From: Vreelandella neptunia | GTDB lineage: Bacteria; Pseudomonadota; Gammaproteobacteria; Pseudomonadales; Halomonadaceae | Assembly: GCF_000712975.1 (NCBI RefSeq) | Contig: NZ_JHQL01000003.1 | Location: forward strand, 62,001-126,000 | Length of the DNA: 64,000 nt | Reading direction: 5' to 3' | Shown: in pieces, positions 9,009 to 17,208 of the stretch | Numbering within the stretch: position 1 is the first letter of the stretch | Layout of the letters: the number at the start of each line of letters is the position of its first letter | Program-made: the position numbers and the translations under genes | The notes under the pieces: generated by a model | The model's database searches: none | Seen by the model: only the letters and a program-made list of their open reading frames with translations | Told to the model about the DNA's origin: nothing

Positions 9009-9866
9009 ATGGCCGCAAGTGTATTAGAGCTATTAGAAGCACTGGAAGCGCGACTTGAACAGACTAAAGCCGAGCTGAGTACGCTGCGTGAAGAGAACGA
9101 TACGCTTAGACAGCAATTGTCTGCTCAGGTACAGCAGTGCTTACCGCCTTCGCAGCCTACACACCGCTCAGTACCGTCGGAAGGGCCGTCTCAAGATCCA
9201 TCTCAAGATCTATCTCAAGATCTATTTCAAGAACTGTCCCAGCAATCACCCGAGGCTAAACAGTTATCTGACGCTAAGCAACTATCTGAAACGCATCACG
9301 AGCTAGAGTTGCCGATGGTTGATGAAGCGTCGGCCGCCAAAGATGCTTCTCCGCCGCCGTCCCCCCAGTCACTTCTTAATCAGTGGTATGAACGCTACCC
9401 TAAAGCATTTTTTACCGGTCACACAAAGCCGTTAAAAGTAGGTATTCATCAAGACCTTGCTCAGCGTGAACCGTGGTCAGGAAAATTAATTCGTCGCACG
9501 CTTGCGAATTATGTAAATCTCCCTCGGTATATAAAATCAATGCGGGAAGGCGCTGAGCGAATAGATTTAGATGGAAATTCCGCAGGCACTGTTGATAAAG
9601 AAGCGGCGCGACATGCCAATGAGCGGCGCAAACAAAGCCAGGATAAACAAAGCCAGGATAAACATACGCGAACGCCTGCAGCACGCCCGTCGAAACGACA
9701 GCCACCGCAAGTGCCTAACAAAGCAGCATCTTTGCCTCAATCAGCGCCTAGCCATGGTGGGAATGACGGCGGGAATGAAAAAAGCCCCAAAAAAGACGAA
9801 TTAACAAAACCGCTTAGCCTTGAAGATAAATTAAGAGGCTTGCAACAAAAATTTACCGAGCACTGA
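9009..9866 (+). CDS. ProQ/FinO-domain RNA-binding protein
   Basis: A ProQ/FinO domain lies at about residues 118-185, with NQWYERYPKAFFTGHTKPLKVGI and RRTLANYVNLPRYIKSM. Such domains bind structured RNA and act as sRNA chaperones. The N-terminus is a leucine-zipper-like coiled coil (about 5-45), followed by a low-complexity linker built on repeats of SQD/SQE (about 60-80) and, after the ProQ domain, QDKQSQDK repeats and a Lys/Pro/Ser-rich tail. Domain order differs from E. coli ProQ, which has its FinO domain first. The start at 9009 follows a strong AAAGGAGGGGG ribosome-binding site. It may be a separate transcript from folA or the last gene of that operon. Confidence 0.85.
   Translation: MAASVLELLEALEARLEQTKAELSTLREENDTLRQQLSAQVQQCLPPSQPTHRSVPSEGPSQDPSQDLSQDLFQELSQQSPEAKQLSDAKQLSETHHELELPMVDEASAAKDASPPPSPQSLLNQWYERYPKAFFTGHTKPLKVGIHQDLAQREPWSGKLIRRTLANYVNLPRYIKSMREGAERIDLDGNSAGTVDKEAARHANERRKQSQDKQSQDKHTRTPAARPSKRQPPQVPNKAASLPQSAPSHGGNDGGNEKSPKKDELTKPLSLEDKLRGLQQKFTEH
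9190..9237. repeat. In-frame 12-bp repeats in the ProQ-like linker
   Basis: Four units of the type TCTCAAGATCCA/TCTCAAGATCTA repeat in frame and encode SQDP, SQDL, SQDL and FQEL. A second in-frame repeat of 15 bp (AAACAAAGCCAGGAT, encoding KQSQD) lies at about 9630-9660. Both lie in linkers outside the folded domain. Confidence 0.7.
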
Positions 9867-10140
9867 GACCAGTCAACGCCCCGTGGGTTCCTTAAAATAA
9901 GGCAAATCGTAAAAAAACACTGTTTTTTTCTATTGCGTTCACTGGAATCCCAGTATAGAGTTTGATCTGCGAGCATTGGACTATAACAAGGCTTGATTGA
10001 GGACATGCCGCATACCACCGGGAAAAACCGGAGGATGGAAAAAAGAGCATGGCCCACAAGCCAACTGCAGGCTTCATAACAATTTTATGACAAGTCTGTA
10101 GAAACGATCGAAACAGTAAGCTAGTTAAGGAACCTACATC

Positions 10141-11190
10141 ATGAAAAAGACACTTTTAGCGACTGCTATCATTGGCGCCCTCGGTGCCTCTGCTGCCGCT
10201 CAAGCAGCTACCGTCTATGACCAAGACGGCACCAAACTCGACGTCTATGGCCGTATCGCCATGGGTATCGCTGGTGGTGGCCCCGAGTACAACGACGCTG
10301 ACGAAAAAATCGACAACAGCGAAGAATTCGTTGATGTCTACTCTCGTCTTGGCCTGCGCATGAGCCACGAAGTTAACTCTGACCTGACCGCTTTCGGTCG
10401 TTTAGAGTGGCGCTTTAAAGGCGACGAGCGTTACACCGATTCTGGCTTCACTGAAATTCGTCAGAGCTACCTGGGCGTACAGAGCAAGCAGTACGGTACA
10501 TTCCAAGCGGGTAACTTCGACAGCTTCTACAACCAGTTTGTTTCTCTGCCGTTCGATGTTTACATCGATCGTGGTCTAGAGTTCGCTGGTCATCCGAAAC
10601 AGTCGCGTGGCGACTCTATCGGTTACTACACGCCTGACCTACAAGGCTGGACTGCCTTCCTGCAGCTGAAGCACTACAGCGAGCGTGGAGAGCTTGAGCC
10701 GGTACGTGATGAAGGTAACGTAGTAGCTGCACAAGGTGGCGTACGCTACGAGCAAGGCCCGATCACTGTAGGTCTGGGTTTTGTTGACGACGTAGTACGT
10801 GGCGGCGGTAACGGCGAAATGCTGGGTGGTCTGATCGGTTCTTATGCCGTAAATGATCAGCTGTCTCTTCGTTTAGGTTATGAAGGTCGTGAAAACAGCG
10901 ACACTCTTGGTGGTGGCTTCGACACCGTCGGTCTAGGTGGTACTTACACCACTGGTCCTTGGGCCTTCGCTGCTGATATCTACAACGTAGATCCTGATGG
11001 CCAAGACGACGACCGTACTGCTTGGTCTCTGGGTTCTTACTACAAAGTTTCCAGCAACTTCGACGTGTTCCTGGAGTTGAACCAAGCTGACCAGCAGTCC
11101 ATCAACGTTACTCTTGATGGCCGTGACTCTGAAATCAGTGCTGACGGCGATGACGTATACTACCTGACAGGCGCACGTTACCACTTCTAA
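10141..11190 (+). CDS. General porin (OmpC/OmpU-type outer-membrane channel)
   Basis: A Sec signal peptide (about residues 1-22, cut after AAAQA) precedes a 16-strand beta-barrel protein of 349 residues ending in the aromatic YHF expected for recognition by the Bam complex. The start TVYDQDGTKLDVYGRIA is typical of Gram-negative porins, and the SYLGVQSKQYGTFQAGNFDS segment is the usual constriction-side motif. The sequence is rich in Asp and Glu, as in halophiles. AAGGAA precedes the ATG by about eight bases, and a strong terminator follows. Codon choice is regular, fitting high expression. The 274 bp upstream should hold its promoter, which I could not assign confidently. Confidence 0.92.
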   Translation: MKKTLLATAIIGALGASAAAQAATVYDQDGTKLDVYGRIAMGIAGGGPEYNDADEKIDNSEEFVDVYSRLGLRMSHEVNSDLTAFGRLEWRFKGDERYTDSGFTEIRQSYLGVQSKQYGTFQAGNFDSFYNQFVSLPFDVYIDRGLEFAGHPKQSRGDSIGYYTPDLQGWTAFLQLKHYSERGELEPVRDEGNVVAAQGGVRYEQGPITVGLGFVDDVVRGGGNGEMLGGLIGSYAVNDQLSLRLGYEGRENSDTLGGGFDTVGLGGTYTTGPWAFAADIYNVDPDGQDDDRTAWSLGSYYKVSSNFDVFLELNQADQQSINVTLDGRDSEISADGDDVYYLTGARYHF

Positions 11191-11237
11191 GCTTGGCCTT
11201 AGCCATGTTTAGCAGGTAACCCCTGTAAGTAGAATAG

Positions 11238-11265
11238 AACCGGCCTCTTTGAGGCCGGTTTTTTT
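11238..11265 (+). terminator. Rho-independent terminator after the porin gene
   Basis: A perfect 10-bp stem, AACCGGCCTC / GAGGCCGGTT, with a TTT loop is followed by a run of seven T. It lies 48 bp after the porin stop. Confidence 0.93.
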
Positions 11266-11594
11266 GTGGCCTGCAGAAAGGTGGATAGATGAGAATAAGA
11301 TTCTTTTAGTAACGAGATGTTAGAATACGTTAAAAGTTCTAACTGCACTGAGTTACATAGCAGCCATCAAACAGGTATGATAGCGCTAGAGTTTTGTAGT
11401 GGGTTTTGTAGGGGAATGAGAACATAAGTAGAAACCTGATAGCATTAGTTGCACCAACTATCGCAATTGTAGTTATTAAACAATCCTAGTATAGGGTGTG
11501 AATTCAGTTAATAGGTCTAAATTTTAGTTAGCTAGCTAAGATTTTAAGTCTTGGCGGTTGTACATTGATTTTTGATCAGGGGTGGAGAGAGTGC
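11266..11594. other. Gene-free AT-rich stretch upstream of the first polysaccharide operon
   Basis: About 330 bp without a credible ORF on either strand, markedly more AT-rich than the porin gene. It marks the boundary between core genome and polysaccharide region and must hold the promoter of the Wzz-like gene. TTGTAG and GTATAG about 16 bp apart near 11467-11495 could be promoter elements, but the match is weak. I see no ops/JUMPstart element here beyond a partial GGCGGT at 11553-11558. Confidence 0.5.
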
Positions 11595-12365
11595 ATGGAC
11601 AACAAAGGCAGTAATAAAGCATACGAAATAACACTAGTTGACTTTGTGGTGCTTTTGCTCCGGCAATGGAAAGTAATGTTGAGTTGTATTGCTATCGTGC
11701 TACTGATTACTTTGCTGGTAGCTTTTTTAAAGCCTGTTCAGTATGAGTTTACAACAATGTACGGTGTCGCTTCTTATGAAACAGTTGAAGGAGCGAAACG
11801 AGGTTTAGAAACACCTGAGGAAGTTGTTGCTAAGGTTAATAATATTTTTTTAGAGCAGCAAAGACGTAATATACTGTCAGATAGTAGTATTGCAGAGCTA
11901 CCCTTTGAAGTTAGTGTTAATAACCCGCGTAACACTCTTTTGTTAAAAATAGCTAGTGCGGCTGAAGAAAAGTACCAACCTCTTATTGAGCGCTTTCATG
12001 AGAGTCTTGTGTTAGCAATTGAAGATGACCAAAGAAATTTAGTTAATATGCTAAAAAATAATCTTCAATATCAGTTTGAAGCTTATTCAGAAGCGTTAGA
12101 AGCCGCTCGTGCCAGTAGTAGCGAAACAGCAGGCGAGATTGAAGCCGCTTATTTTGAAAAAGTGTTTTTGTTAGAGCGTCGTATCGATAGCATTAATGAA
12201 GGTGAGGCTTCTCAGCTTGCGGTGCAAAGTTTGGAGCCAGTTGGATTAGGTAAGGGCTTTATTGTTGCAGTAGGTTTTTTGCTAGCATTGCTATTCGCAC
12301 CGATTGCTGCGGTAATAAGCATTTTTGCTAAAAAAGTACGTATTGCTTATCAACATGGCGATTAA
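11595..12365 (+). CDS. Wzz-like chain-length determinant (polysaccharide co-polymerase)
   Basis: Inner-membrane protein thought to set the length of Wzy-made polysaccharide. Two membrane helices frame a periplasmic domain: about residues 24-46 (LLLRQWKVMLSCIAIVLLI) and 220-245, preceded by the Wzz signature QSLEPVGLGKG. The periplasmic part is only about 165 residues and mostly helical. I chose ATG 11595, with GGAG 8-9 bases upstream, over an in-frame TTG at 11565. It leads a tightly packed run with the polymerase three bases downstream. It is short for Wzz (256 residues) and has no tyrosine-kinase domain. Confidence 0.8.
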   Translation: MDNKGSNKAYEITLVDFVVLLLRQWKVMLSCIAIVLLITLLVAFLKPVQYEFTTMYGVASYETVEGAKRGLETPEEVVAKVNNIFLEQQRRNILSDSSIAELPFEVSVNNPRNTLLLKIASAAEEKYQPLIERFHESLVLAIEDDQRNLVNMLKNNLQYQFEAYSEALEAARASSSETAGEIEAAYFEKVFLLERRIDSINEGEASQLAVQSLEPVGLGKGFIVAVGFLLALLFAPIAAVISIFAKKVRIAYQHGD

Positions 12366-12367
12366 TC

Positions 12368-13597
12368 ATGGATGTAAAGGTTAAGACCTGCCTTGATATC
12401 ACGCTGTTGGTATTTTTAATACTATGGCCAGTAGTAGATACCTTGAATGGCTATTTTTATTATCAGGAAGCGGCAATACCGAGTATATCTGCTCCCTATA
12501 AAGCTTTAGGCTTCATAGGGATTGTGTTGATGCTGCTGGTCTACCATCCTTGGCGATTTTTCCAGCTATTTATCATGATTGTGTTAGTAGTAACTAGCAT
12601 TGCTTATCAAAAATTTGCCTATGGTGCAGTTACGGAAAGCATTACCTGGGCTGTACGAGGGCTTTTAGCGCTTGCGCTGCTGTTTTACCTAATAGGTGAA
12701 AGTGTCAAAGACAGCTTTTGGAGTAGAAGAAAGATAGCTTCATTGATGCTTTTATATTTTGTTGCTATGGCTGCGAATGTTGCGCTAGGTGTTTTTGGTT
12801 TTGGGGAGTCTCAGTACGCTGGTGGGATAGGCGGTAAGGGCTTTATTATTGCTGGTAACGAAATGAGCTATTTAATGCTCGCTTCTGCAAGCGTTGTTCT
12901 TTTTTATATCGCCGAGAATAGAAACGCCTGGGTGCTCTCTGGCGTGTTTATACTGCTGTTGTTTTTTTTCCTCATGAAAGCGACTAAAGTCGCTATGATT
13001 GGAATTTGCCTCGCCTATATATATGCATTGATCCACGGCGGTTACTTCAATGTAAAACGCATTCCTGTTATCTATATAGCAGGGCTAATTGGTACGTTCG
13101 CTGTATTGGTACTGGGTTATCAATTTATTCAAGCAACAGGCTTGCTTGATCGAATTTTATATCTTTACAGTCTGCATGGCGGTTTTTGGGGGGCACTACT
13201 TAGTGGGCGGATTACTTTTGTGCAGACTACATATAATAGCGTTATTATAAATTTTAGTTTTTGGGATGTCCTGTTAGGTGTTGGAGTCGACCAGCTGCGT
13301 GCTGTAACGGGTTCCATTGTTGAAATTGATATCATTGATGTGTGGGTTGCTTTCGGTGTCGTTGGGCCAATACTGTTTTATTTTCCCTGGTTACTAGGTA
13401 TTGGTTACTCAATAAGTATTTTCCAGCACAGTGCGAATAGTAGTATATGTTTTTTACTGCTCATAGCTATGATTATTGGAGTAAGTCTTACAGCAGGTCA
13501 TGTTGTCAATTCTGGGATTGCGTCAAGCGCTACAGCGTTATTGATAGCCTATTTATACATGCTTAAAATGGAATTGCTAGAAGCTAAGGGTGCTTAA
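12368..13597 (+). CDS. O-antigen/EPS polymerase-like membrane protein (Wzy candidate)
   Basis: A 409-residue protein with about 10-11 membrane segments and one larger periplasmic loop containing GGFWGALLSGRITFVQTTYN (about residues 270-290), the position and general type of the Wzy/WaaL loop. No sequence motif is conserved enough to name it with certainty. Context supports polymerase: it lies between a Wzz-like protein and PssDE. It overlaps the next gene's upstream in-frame GTG, but the likely PssD start lies one base after its stop. An alternative is an O-antigen ligase, but a better ligase candidate is encoded at 17209-18471. Confidence 0.65.
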   Translation: MDVKVKTCLDITLLVFLILWPVVDTLNGYFYYQEAAIPSISAPYKALGFIGIVLMLLVYHPWRFFQLFIMIVLVVTSIAYQKFAYGAVTESITWAVRGLLALALLFYLIGESVKDSFWSRRKIASLMLLYFVAMAANVALGVFGFGESQYAGGIGGKGFIIAGNEMSYLMLASASVVLFYIAENRNAWVLSGVFILLLFFFLMKATKVAMIGICLAYIYALIHGGYFNVKRIPVIYIAGLIGTFAVLVLGYQFIQATGLLDRILYLYSLHGGFWGALLSGRITFVQTTYNSVIINFSFWDVLLGVGVDQLRAVTGSIVEIDIIDVWVAFGVVGPILFYFPWLLGIGYSISIFQHSANSSICFLLLIAMIIGVSLTAGHVVNSGIASSATALLIAYLYMLKMELLEAKGA

Positions 13598-13598
13598 T

Positions 13599-14060
13599 AT
13601 GAAGATTCTAATGGTAGCTTCTTTTGGTGGTCACTTTGTTCAACTGCAGCGGTTATATAAACAAATTAAAGAAACATCTGATTGTAGTAATGTTGAATTT
13701 ATATTTGCCGTAAGTGAGCCAAATGTTTATGTAGATAATTGTGTTGTCTTCGAAATTGCTAATGTGCATCGCGAAAGTGGTATAAAAAAACTCCTAAAAG
13801 CAACGCGCGAGGTGTTTGGCGCGATAAAAAAAACGCGACCAAATATAGTGATATCAACCGGTGCTTTACCAGGGCTTCTATTCTGTATTGTGGGCAAAGT
13901 ACTCGGCAAAAAAGTGGTTTGGGTAGATAGTATGGCAAATTATCAAACTTTATCCTTTTCAGGAAAAATTGCTAAATTATTCTGCGATGTATGCTTAACG
14001 CAATGGGAGCATTTGGCAGAGCAGGATAAACGTCTTTCTTACTGGGGAAAGGTTTTATGA
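13599..14060 (+). CDS. pssD: PssD-like glycosyltransferase subunit (Alg14 type)
   Basis: A 153-residue protein starting MKILMVASFGGHFVQLQRL. The GGHxxQ motif and small size match Alg14/PssD, the membrane-anchor and acceptor-binding half of a two-part GT28 transferase. Its partner PssE overlaps its stop by four bases. In rhizobia PssDE adds glucuronic acid to a lipid-linked primer; the sugar here is not known. ATG 13599 has AAGGG eight bases upstream, whereas GTG 13590 lies inside the preceding gene. Confidence 0.85.
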   Translation: MKILMVASFGGHFVQLQRLYKQIKETSDCSNVEFIFAVSEPNVYVDNCVVFEIANVHRESGIKKLLKATREVFGAIKKTRPNIVISTGALPGLLFCIVGKVLGKKVVWVDSMANYQTLSFSGKIAKLFCDVCLTQWEHLAEQDKRLSYWGKVL

Positions 14061-14569
14061 TATTTATTACGGTAGGTACCCAGTTGCCTTTTGAACGCAT
14101 GTTAACTTATGTTTCTCAATGGTTGGAGAAATCAGGGTATACAGGGAATGTAGTAGCTCAAGTGGGTGAGGAGAGTGGTTTTGAAAGCGACCGTATGGTC
14201 GTTTATAAAACATTGTCAAATAATCAGTACTACCACTGGTTTTCCCAAGCGGAGGTTATCGTTTCTCATGCAGGTATGGGCACTATCTTATCATGCCTAG
14301 ACAGTCGAAAAAGAGGGGTATTTTTGCCGCGAGAATTTGCGTATTCTGAACACCGCAATGACCATCAATTAGATACGGCTAATGCTTTTGCTAATCAATA
14401 CCCCTCACTAAGATTTTGCTTTGATAGAAGCGCTTTTCACGCAGCATTAGATGCCTGTGTGGCTCAGGCAGCGGATAGCATTCCCGTTGTGTCTGGCGAC
14501 ACTGCTAGTGACAATGCCCTTGGGCAACGTATTGGTGCTTACTTGGGGTTACGGAGTATTAACGAATGA
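14057..14569 (+). CDS. pssE: PssE-like glycosyltransferase subunit (Alg13 type)
   Basis: The catalytic C-terminal half of a GT28 enzyme: MIFITVGTQLPFERM at the start and VSHAGMGTILSCLDSRKRGVFLPR (about residues 70-95), which forms the nucleotide-sugar site. The 170-residue length is typical. It overlaps both neighbours by four bases (ATGA at each junction), so PssD, PssE and the next GT4 are translated as a coupled set. Confidence 0.85.
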   Translation: MIFITVGTQLPFERMLTYVSQWLEKSGYTGNVVAQVGEESGFESDRMVVYKTLSNNQYYHWFSQAEVIVSHAGMGTILSCLDSRKRGVFLPREFAYSEHRNDHQLDTANAFANQYPSLRFCFDRSAFHAALDACVAQAADSIPVVSGDTASDNALGQRIGAYLGLRSINE

Positions 14570-15690
14570 AACAGCTACTGCTATGGACCAATATGTATCC
14601 GACTAGCTGCGCACCGTTTTACGGCACATTCGTACGCTCTACTGAGCGTGCATGGAAGCAAATGATCGGTGAGAACAATGTATCACTGGTCGCAATTAGA
14701 AATAAGCCAACTAGCAAGTTGTCCAAAATAACACTTTATACGGATTTAATGATTCGTTGTATTCTCTCGATTTTTTCGCAGCCTAAAAATGCAATGTTAG
14801 AAATTCACTATCCAGTGTATTTTCTACCGGTGCTTTTCTTAAATAAATTACTTTGTCGGAAAAGATACATAGTGTTGCGTTTTCATGGCTCTGATCTTAA
14901 AAAAATAACAGGATCACGCTTTTTTACAGTGCTGTTTAATGCTATTAAAGGGAGTGTTGATCTTTACGTTGTTCCTTCTGATTATTATCGTGAAAAAGTA
15001 AGTAGTGAGTTAAAAATACCAATCGAAAAAGTGATTAAGGTGTTTCCAGACTGTGTTGGGGATGAGTTTTTTGTCAGAGGAAATGTTGATAAAAATGAGC
15101 TGCAGAAAGACAGTGATACCTTCCATATAGGATTTGTATCTCGGCTAGAGACGGTGAAAAACTGTCACGAGTTGATCGAGGCGTTTGCAAAACTAAGTAT
15201 TTCTAGTGCTAAGTTGACCATTGTTGGTGATGGTTCCCAACGAGCATCGCTAGAATCGCTCTCCAAACAGCTAGGCATTGCTGAAAAAGTAGAATTCAAG
15301 GGCGCGTTAGCCAGAGAGGAGCTCCCAGTTATCATGGCTATGTTTGACGTATTCGTGTTTCCTTCGGTATCGGAGACAGAAAGTTTTGGGTTAGTGGCCT
15401 TGGAAGCGCTTGCGTGTGGTACGCCGGTAATTGCCAATAATCAACTGAAAGCAGCCAACGAGTATTTGGACAATGACAGAAATGGCTATTTTTATAACGA
15501 TGGAGCTGAAGGGTTGTCTCGAGCGCTTAAAAGGTACTACGCGATGTCTCCAGATGCCAAGGCAGATATGTCAGAAGAGGCTAAAAAGGTGCGACAGAAG
15601 TTTAGCTTTCACAATGTCTTTAGCGTAGGTGTTGAGAGTATTCTTAGCAGGCAGCAGACTGACCACCAAAAAACAAATGGCAAAGGATAA
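14566..15690 (+). CDS. GT4-family glycosyltransferase
   Basis: A GT-B fold retaining glycosyltransferase of 374 residues. The N-terminal half begins LLLWTNMYPTSCAPFYGTFVRS; the C-terminal half has IGFVSRLETVKNCHELIEAF (about 187) and the EX7E region ETESFGLVALEALACGTPVIA (about 265-285). It adds one sugar to the lipid-linked repeat unit at the cytoplasmic face. The donor and acceptor cannot be read from sequence. The gene overlaps pssE by four bases and is followed five bases later by the initiating transferase. Confidence 0.85.
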   Translation: MKQLLLWTNMYPTSCAPFYGTFVRSTERAWKQMIGENNVSLVAIRNKPTSKLSKITLYTDLMIRCILSIFSQPKNAMLEIHYPVYFLPVLFLNKLLCRKRYIVLRFHGSDLKKITGSRFFTVLFNAIKGSVDLYVVPSDYYREKVSSELKIPIEKVIKVFPDCVGDEFFVRGNVDKNELQKDSDTFHIGFVSRLETVKNCHELIEAFAKLSISSAKLTIVGDGSQRASLESLSKQLGIAEKVEFKGALAREELPVIMAMFDVFVFPSVSETESFGLVALEALACGTPVIANNQLKAANEYLDNDRNGYFYNDGAEGLSRALKRYYAMSPDAKADMSEEAKKVRQKFSFHNVFSVGVESILSRQQTDHQKTNGKG

Positions 15691-15695
15691 CAACA

Positions 15696-17081
15696 ATGGG
15701 TAATCCAAAAACAATGACGTTTTCGGAGCGTTACCCGCCGCAGGTGGTCTTTCCGTTTTTTGATGTGTTCTCTATTTTTGTTGGCGGTTGGCTAGCTCAC
15801 TTTATGCGCTTTGGCTCATTTCAGCTTCATGAGCGGTATGTGCTGGCATTAATTTGCATTGCTTTATTGGTTTTGGTTATTAATAGCATGTCTGAGAGCT
15901 ATAAGCGTTGGCGCATTACGCCCATTTATCACATGTTGGCAAAGCTCTTGTTGGTCTGGTTGGCCGTTGGAATCACTGCTGCATCTCTGATTTATTTTGC
16001 GCATGCCGCAGAACGTTATTCACGGCTTTGGATCGGGTTAACACTGTTAGCATCGTTTCTAATGGCTGGCGGCGCGAGATTGCTGGTTCAGTTAGGATTG
16101 CGGCATGTCCGTTTACGAGGAGGGGCGCGTCGGCCAGTATTTTTAGTTGGACTAAGTCAAAACGTACTCGATGTTGCCAAGGGAATCCGAAGTGCCTCCT
16201 GGGAGGGGCATACGATAGCGGGTGTTGAGCGTATTAAGACGCCGCTAAATGATGTTTGCATAGATCGCATCGCCCGACGCATCAATGAATCTAACGCACG
16301 GGAAGTGTGGATTTGTGTTCCCTTTGAGATGGGCAGTGCCGTGCGCGCACTATTTTATGCACTACGCAATCACACCGCCGAAGTGCGGTTTATTCCCGCT
16401 TTTCAAGATATGCATTTGCTGAACCATCGCATGTCAGAAGTAGCAGGCCATTACGCGATAGATTTAAGCGTTTCTCCCATGAGTGGTATGTCGCGCTTTA
16501 TCAAACGTTCTGAAGACATTGTAATAGGATCTCTTATTTCTTTGCTTGTATTGCCGGTATGTGCGGCGATTGCATTAGCCATCAAGCTTACATCGCCAGG
16601 GCCAATACTGTTTAAACAGTACCGAGAAGGTTCCAACGGGCGACATTTTAAAGTCTACAAATTCCGCTCTATGCATGTGCATGACGAAAACGGTGGAAAA
16701 GTAACGCAGGCGAAAAAGAACGACAGCCGCATCACTAAAGTAGGTGCCTTCCTGCGCCGTACATCACTAGATGAGCTACCGCAATTTTACAACGTACTGC
16801 AGGGAAGAATGTCGATAGTAGGGCCGCGCCCACACGCATTAGCACATAATGAACAGTATAAAGAACTAGTCGAATCTTACATGCGTCGTCATAAAGTGAA
16901 GCCAGGTATTACTGGCTGGGCACAGGTCAATGGTTTGCGGGGTGAAACTGACACATTGGAAAAAATGGAGCGTCGTGTTGAATACGATCTTTGGTATATC
17001 GATAACTGGTCTTTATGGTTAGATCTTAAGATTATTGTAATGACTGTTTTTAAAGGTTTTATCAATAAAAATGCATACTAA
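15696..17081 (+). CDS. Undecaprenyl-phosphate sugar phosphotransferase (WcaJ/WbaP-like)
   Basis: Starts repeat-unit synthesis by moving a sugar-1-phosphate onto undecaprenyl phosphate. Four to five N-terminal membrane helices and a CoA-binding-like Rossmann region (about 145-235) precede the bacterial sugar transferase domain (about 265-461). That domain holds PILFKQYREGSNGRHFKVYKF in part, the catalytic TSLDELPQFYNVLQGRMSIVG region and PGITGWAQVNGLRGET. The 461-residue length matches WcaJ; such proteins usually use UDP-glucose. AAGGA lies eight to ten bases upstream of the ATG. It closes the tightly packed operon that begins with the Wzz-like gene. Confidence 0.9.
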   Translation: MGNPKTMTFSERYPPQVVFPFFDVFSIFVGGWLAHFMRFGSFQLHERYVLALICIALLVLVINSMSESYKRWRITPIYHMLAKLLLVWLAVGITAASLIYFAHAAERYSRLWIGLTLLASFLMAGGARLLVQLGLRHVRLRGGARRPVFLVGLSQNVLDVAKGIRSASWEGHTIAGVERIKTPLNDVCIDRIARRINESNAREVWICVPFEMGSAVRALFYALRNHTAEVRFIPAFQDMHLLNHRMSEVAGHYAIDLSVSPMSGMSRFIKRSEDIVIGSLISLLVLPVCAAIALAIKLTSPGPILFKQYREGSNGRHFKVYKFRSMHVHDENGGKVTQAKKNDSRITKVGAFLRRTSLDELPQFYNVLQGRMSIVGPRPHALAHNEQYKELVESYMRRHKVKPGITGWAQVNGLRGETDTLEKMERRVEYDLWYIDNWSLWLDLKIIVMTVFKGFINKNAY

Positions 17082-17208
17082 AAAGTGATGTCGAAACTCG
17101 CTTTTCAAAGTGGTGGTTGGCTCAATAGTACAAGCCCTGTAATAATGTAAGCCTGTGTGAAGGCTTATCGGCCTTTACGAGTGTTCAACGGTCATCAGGA
17201 ACTTTGTT

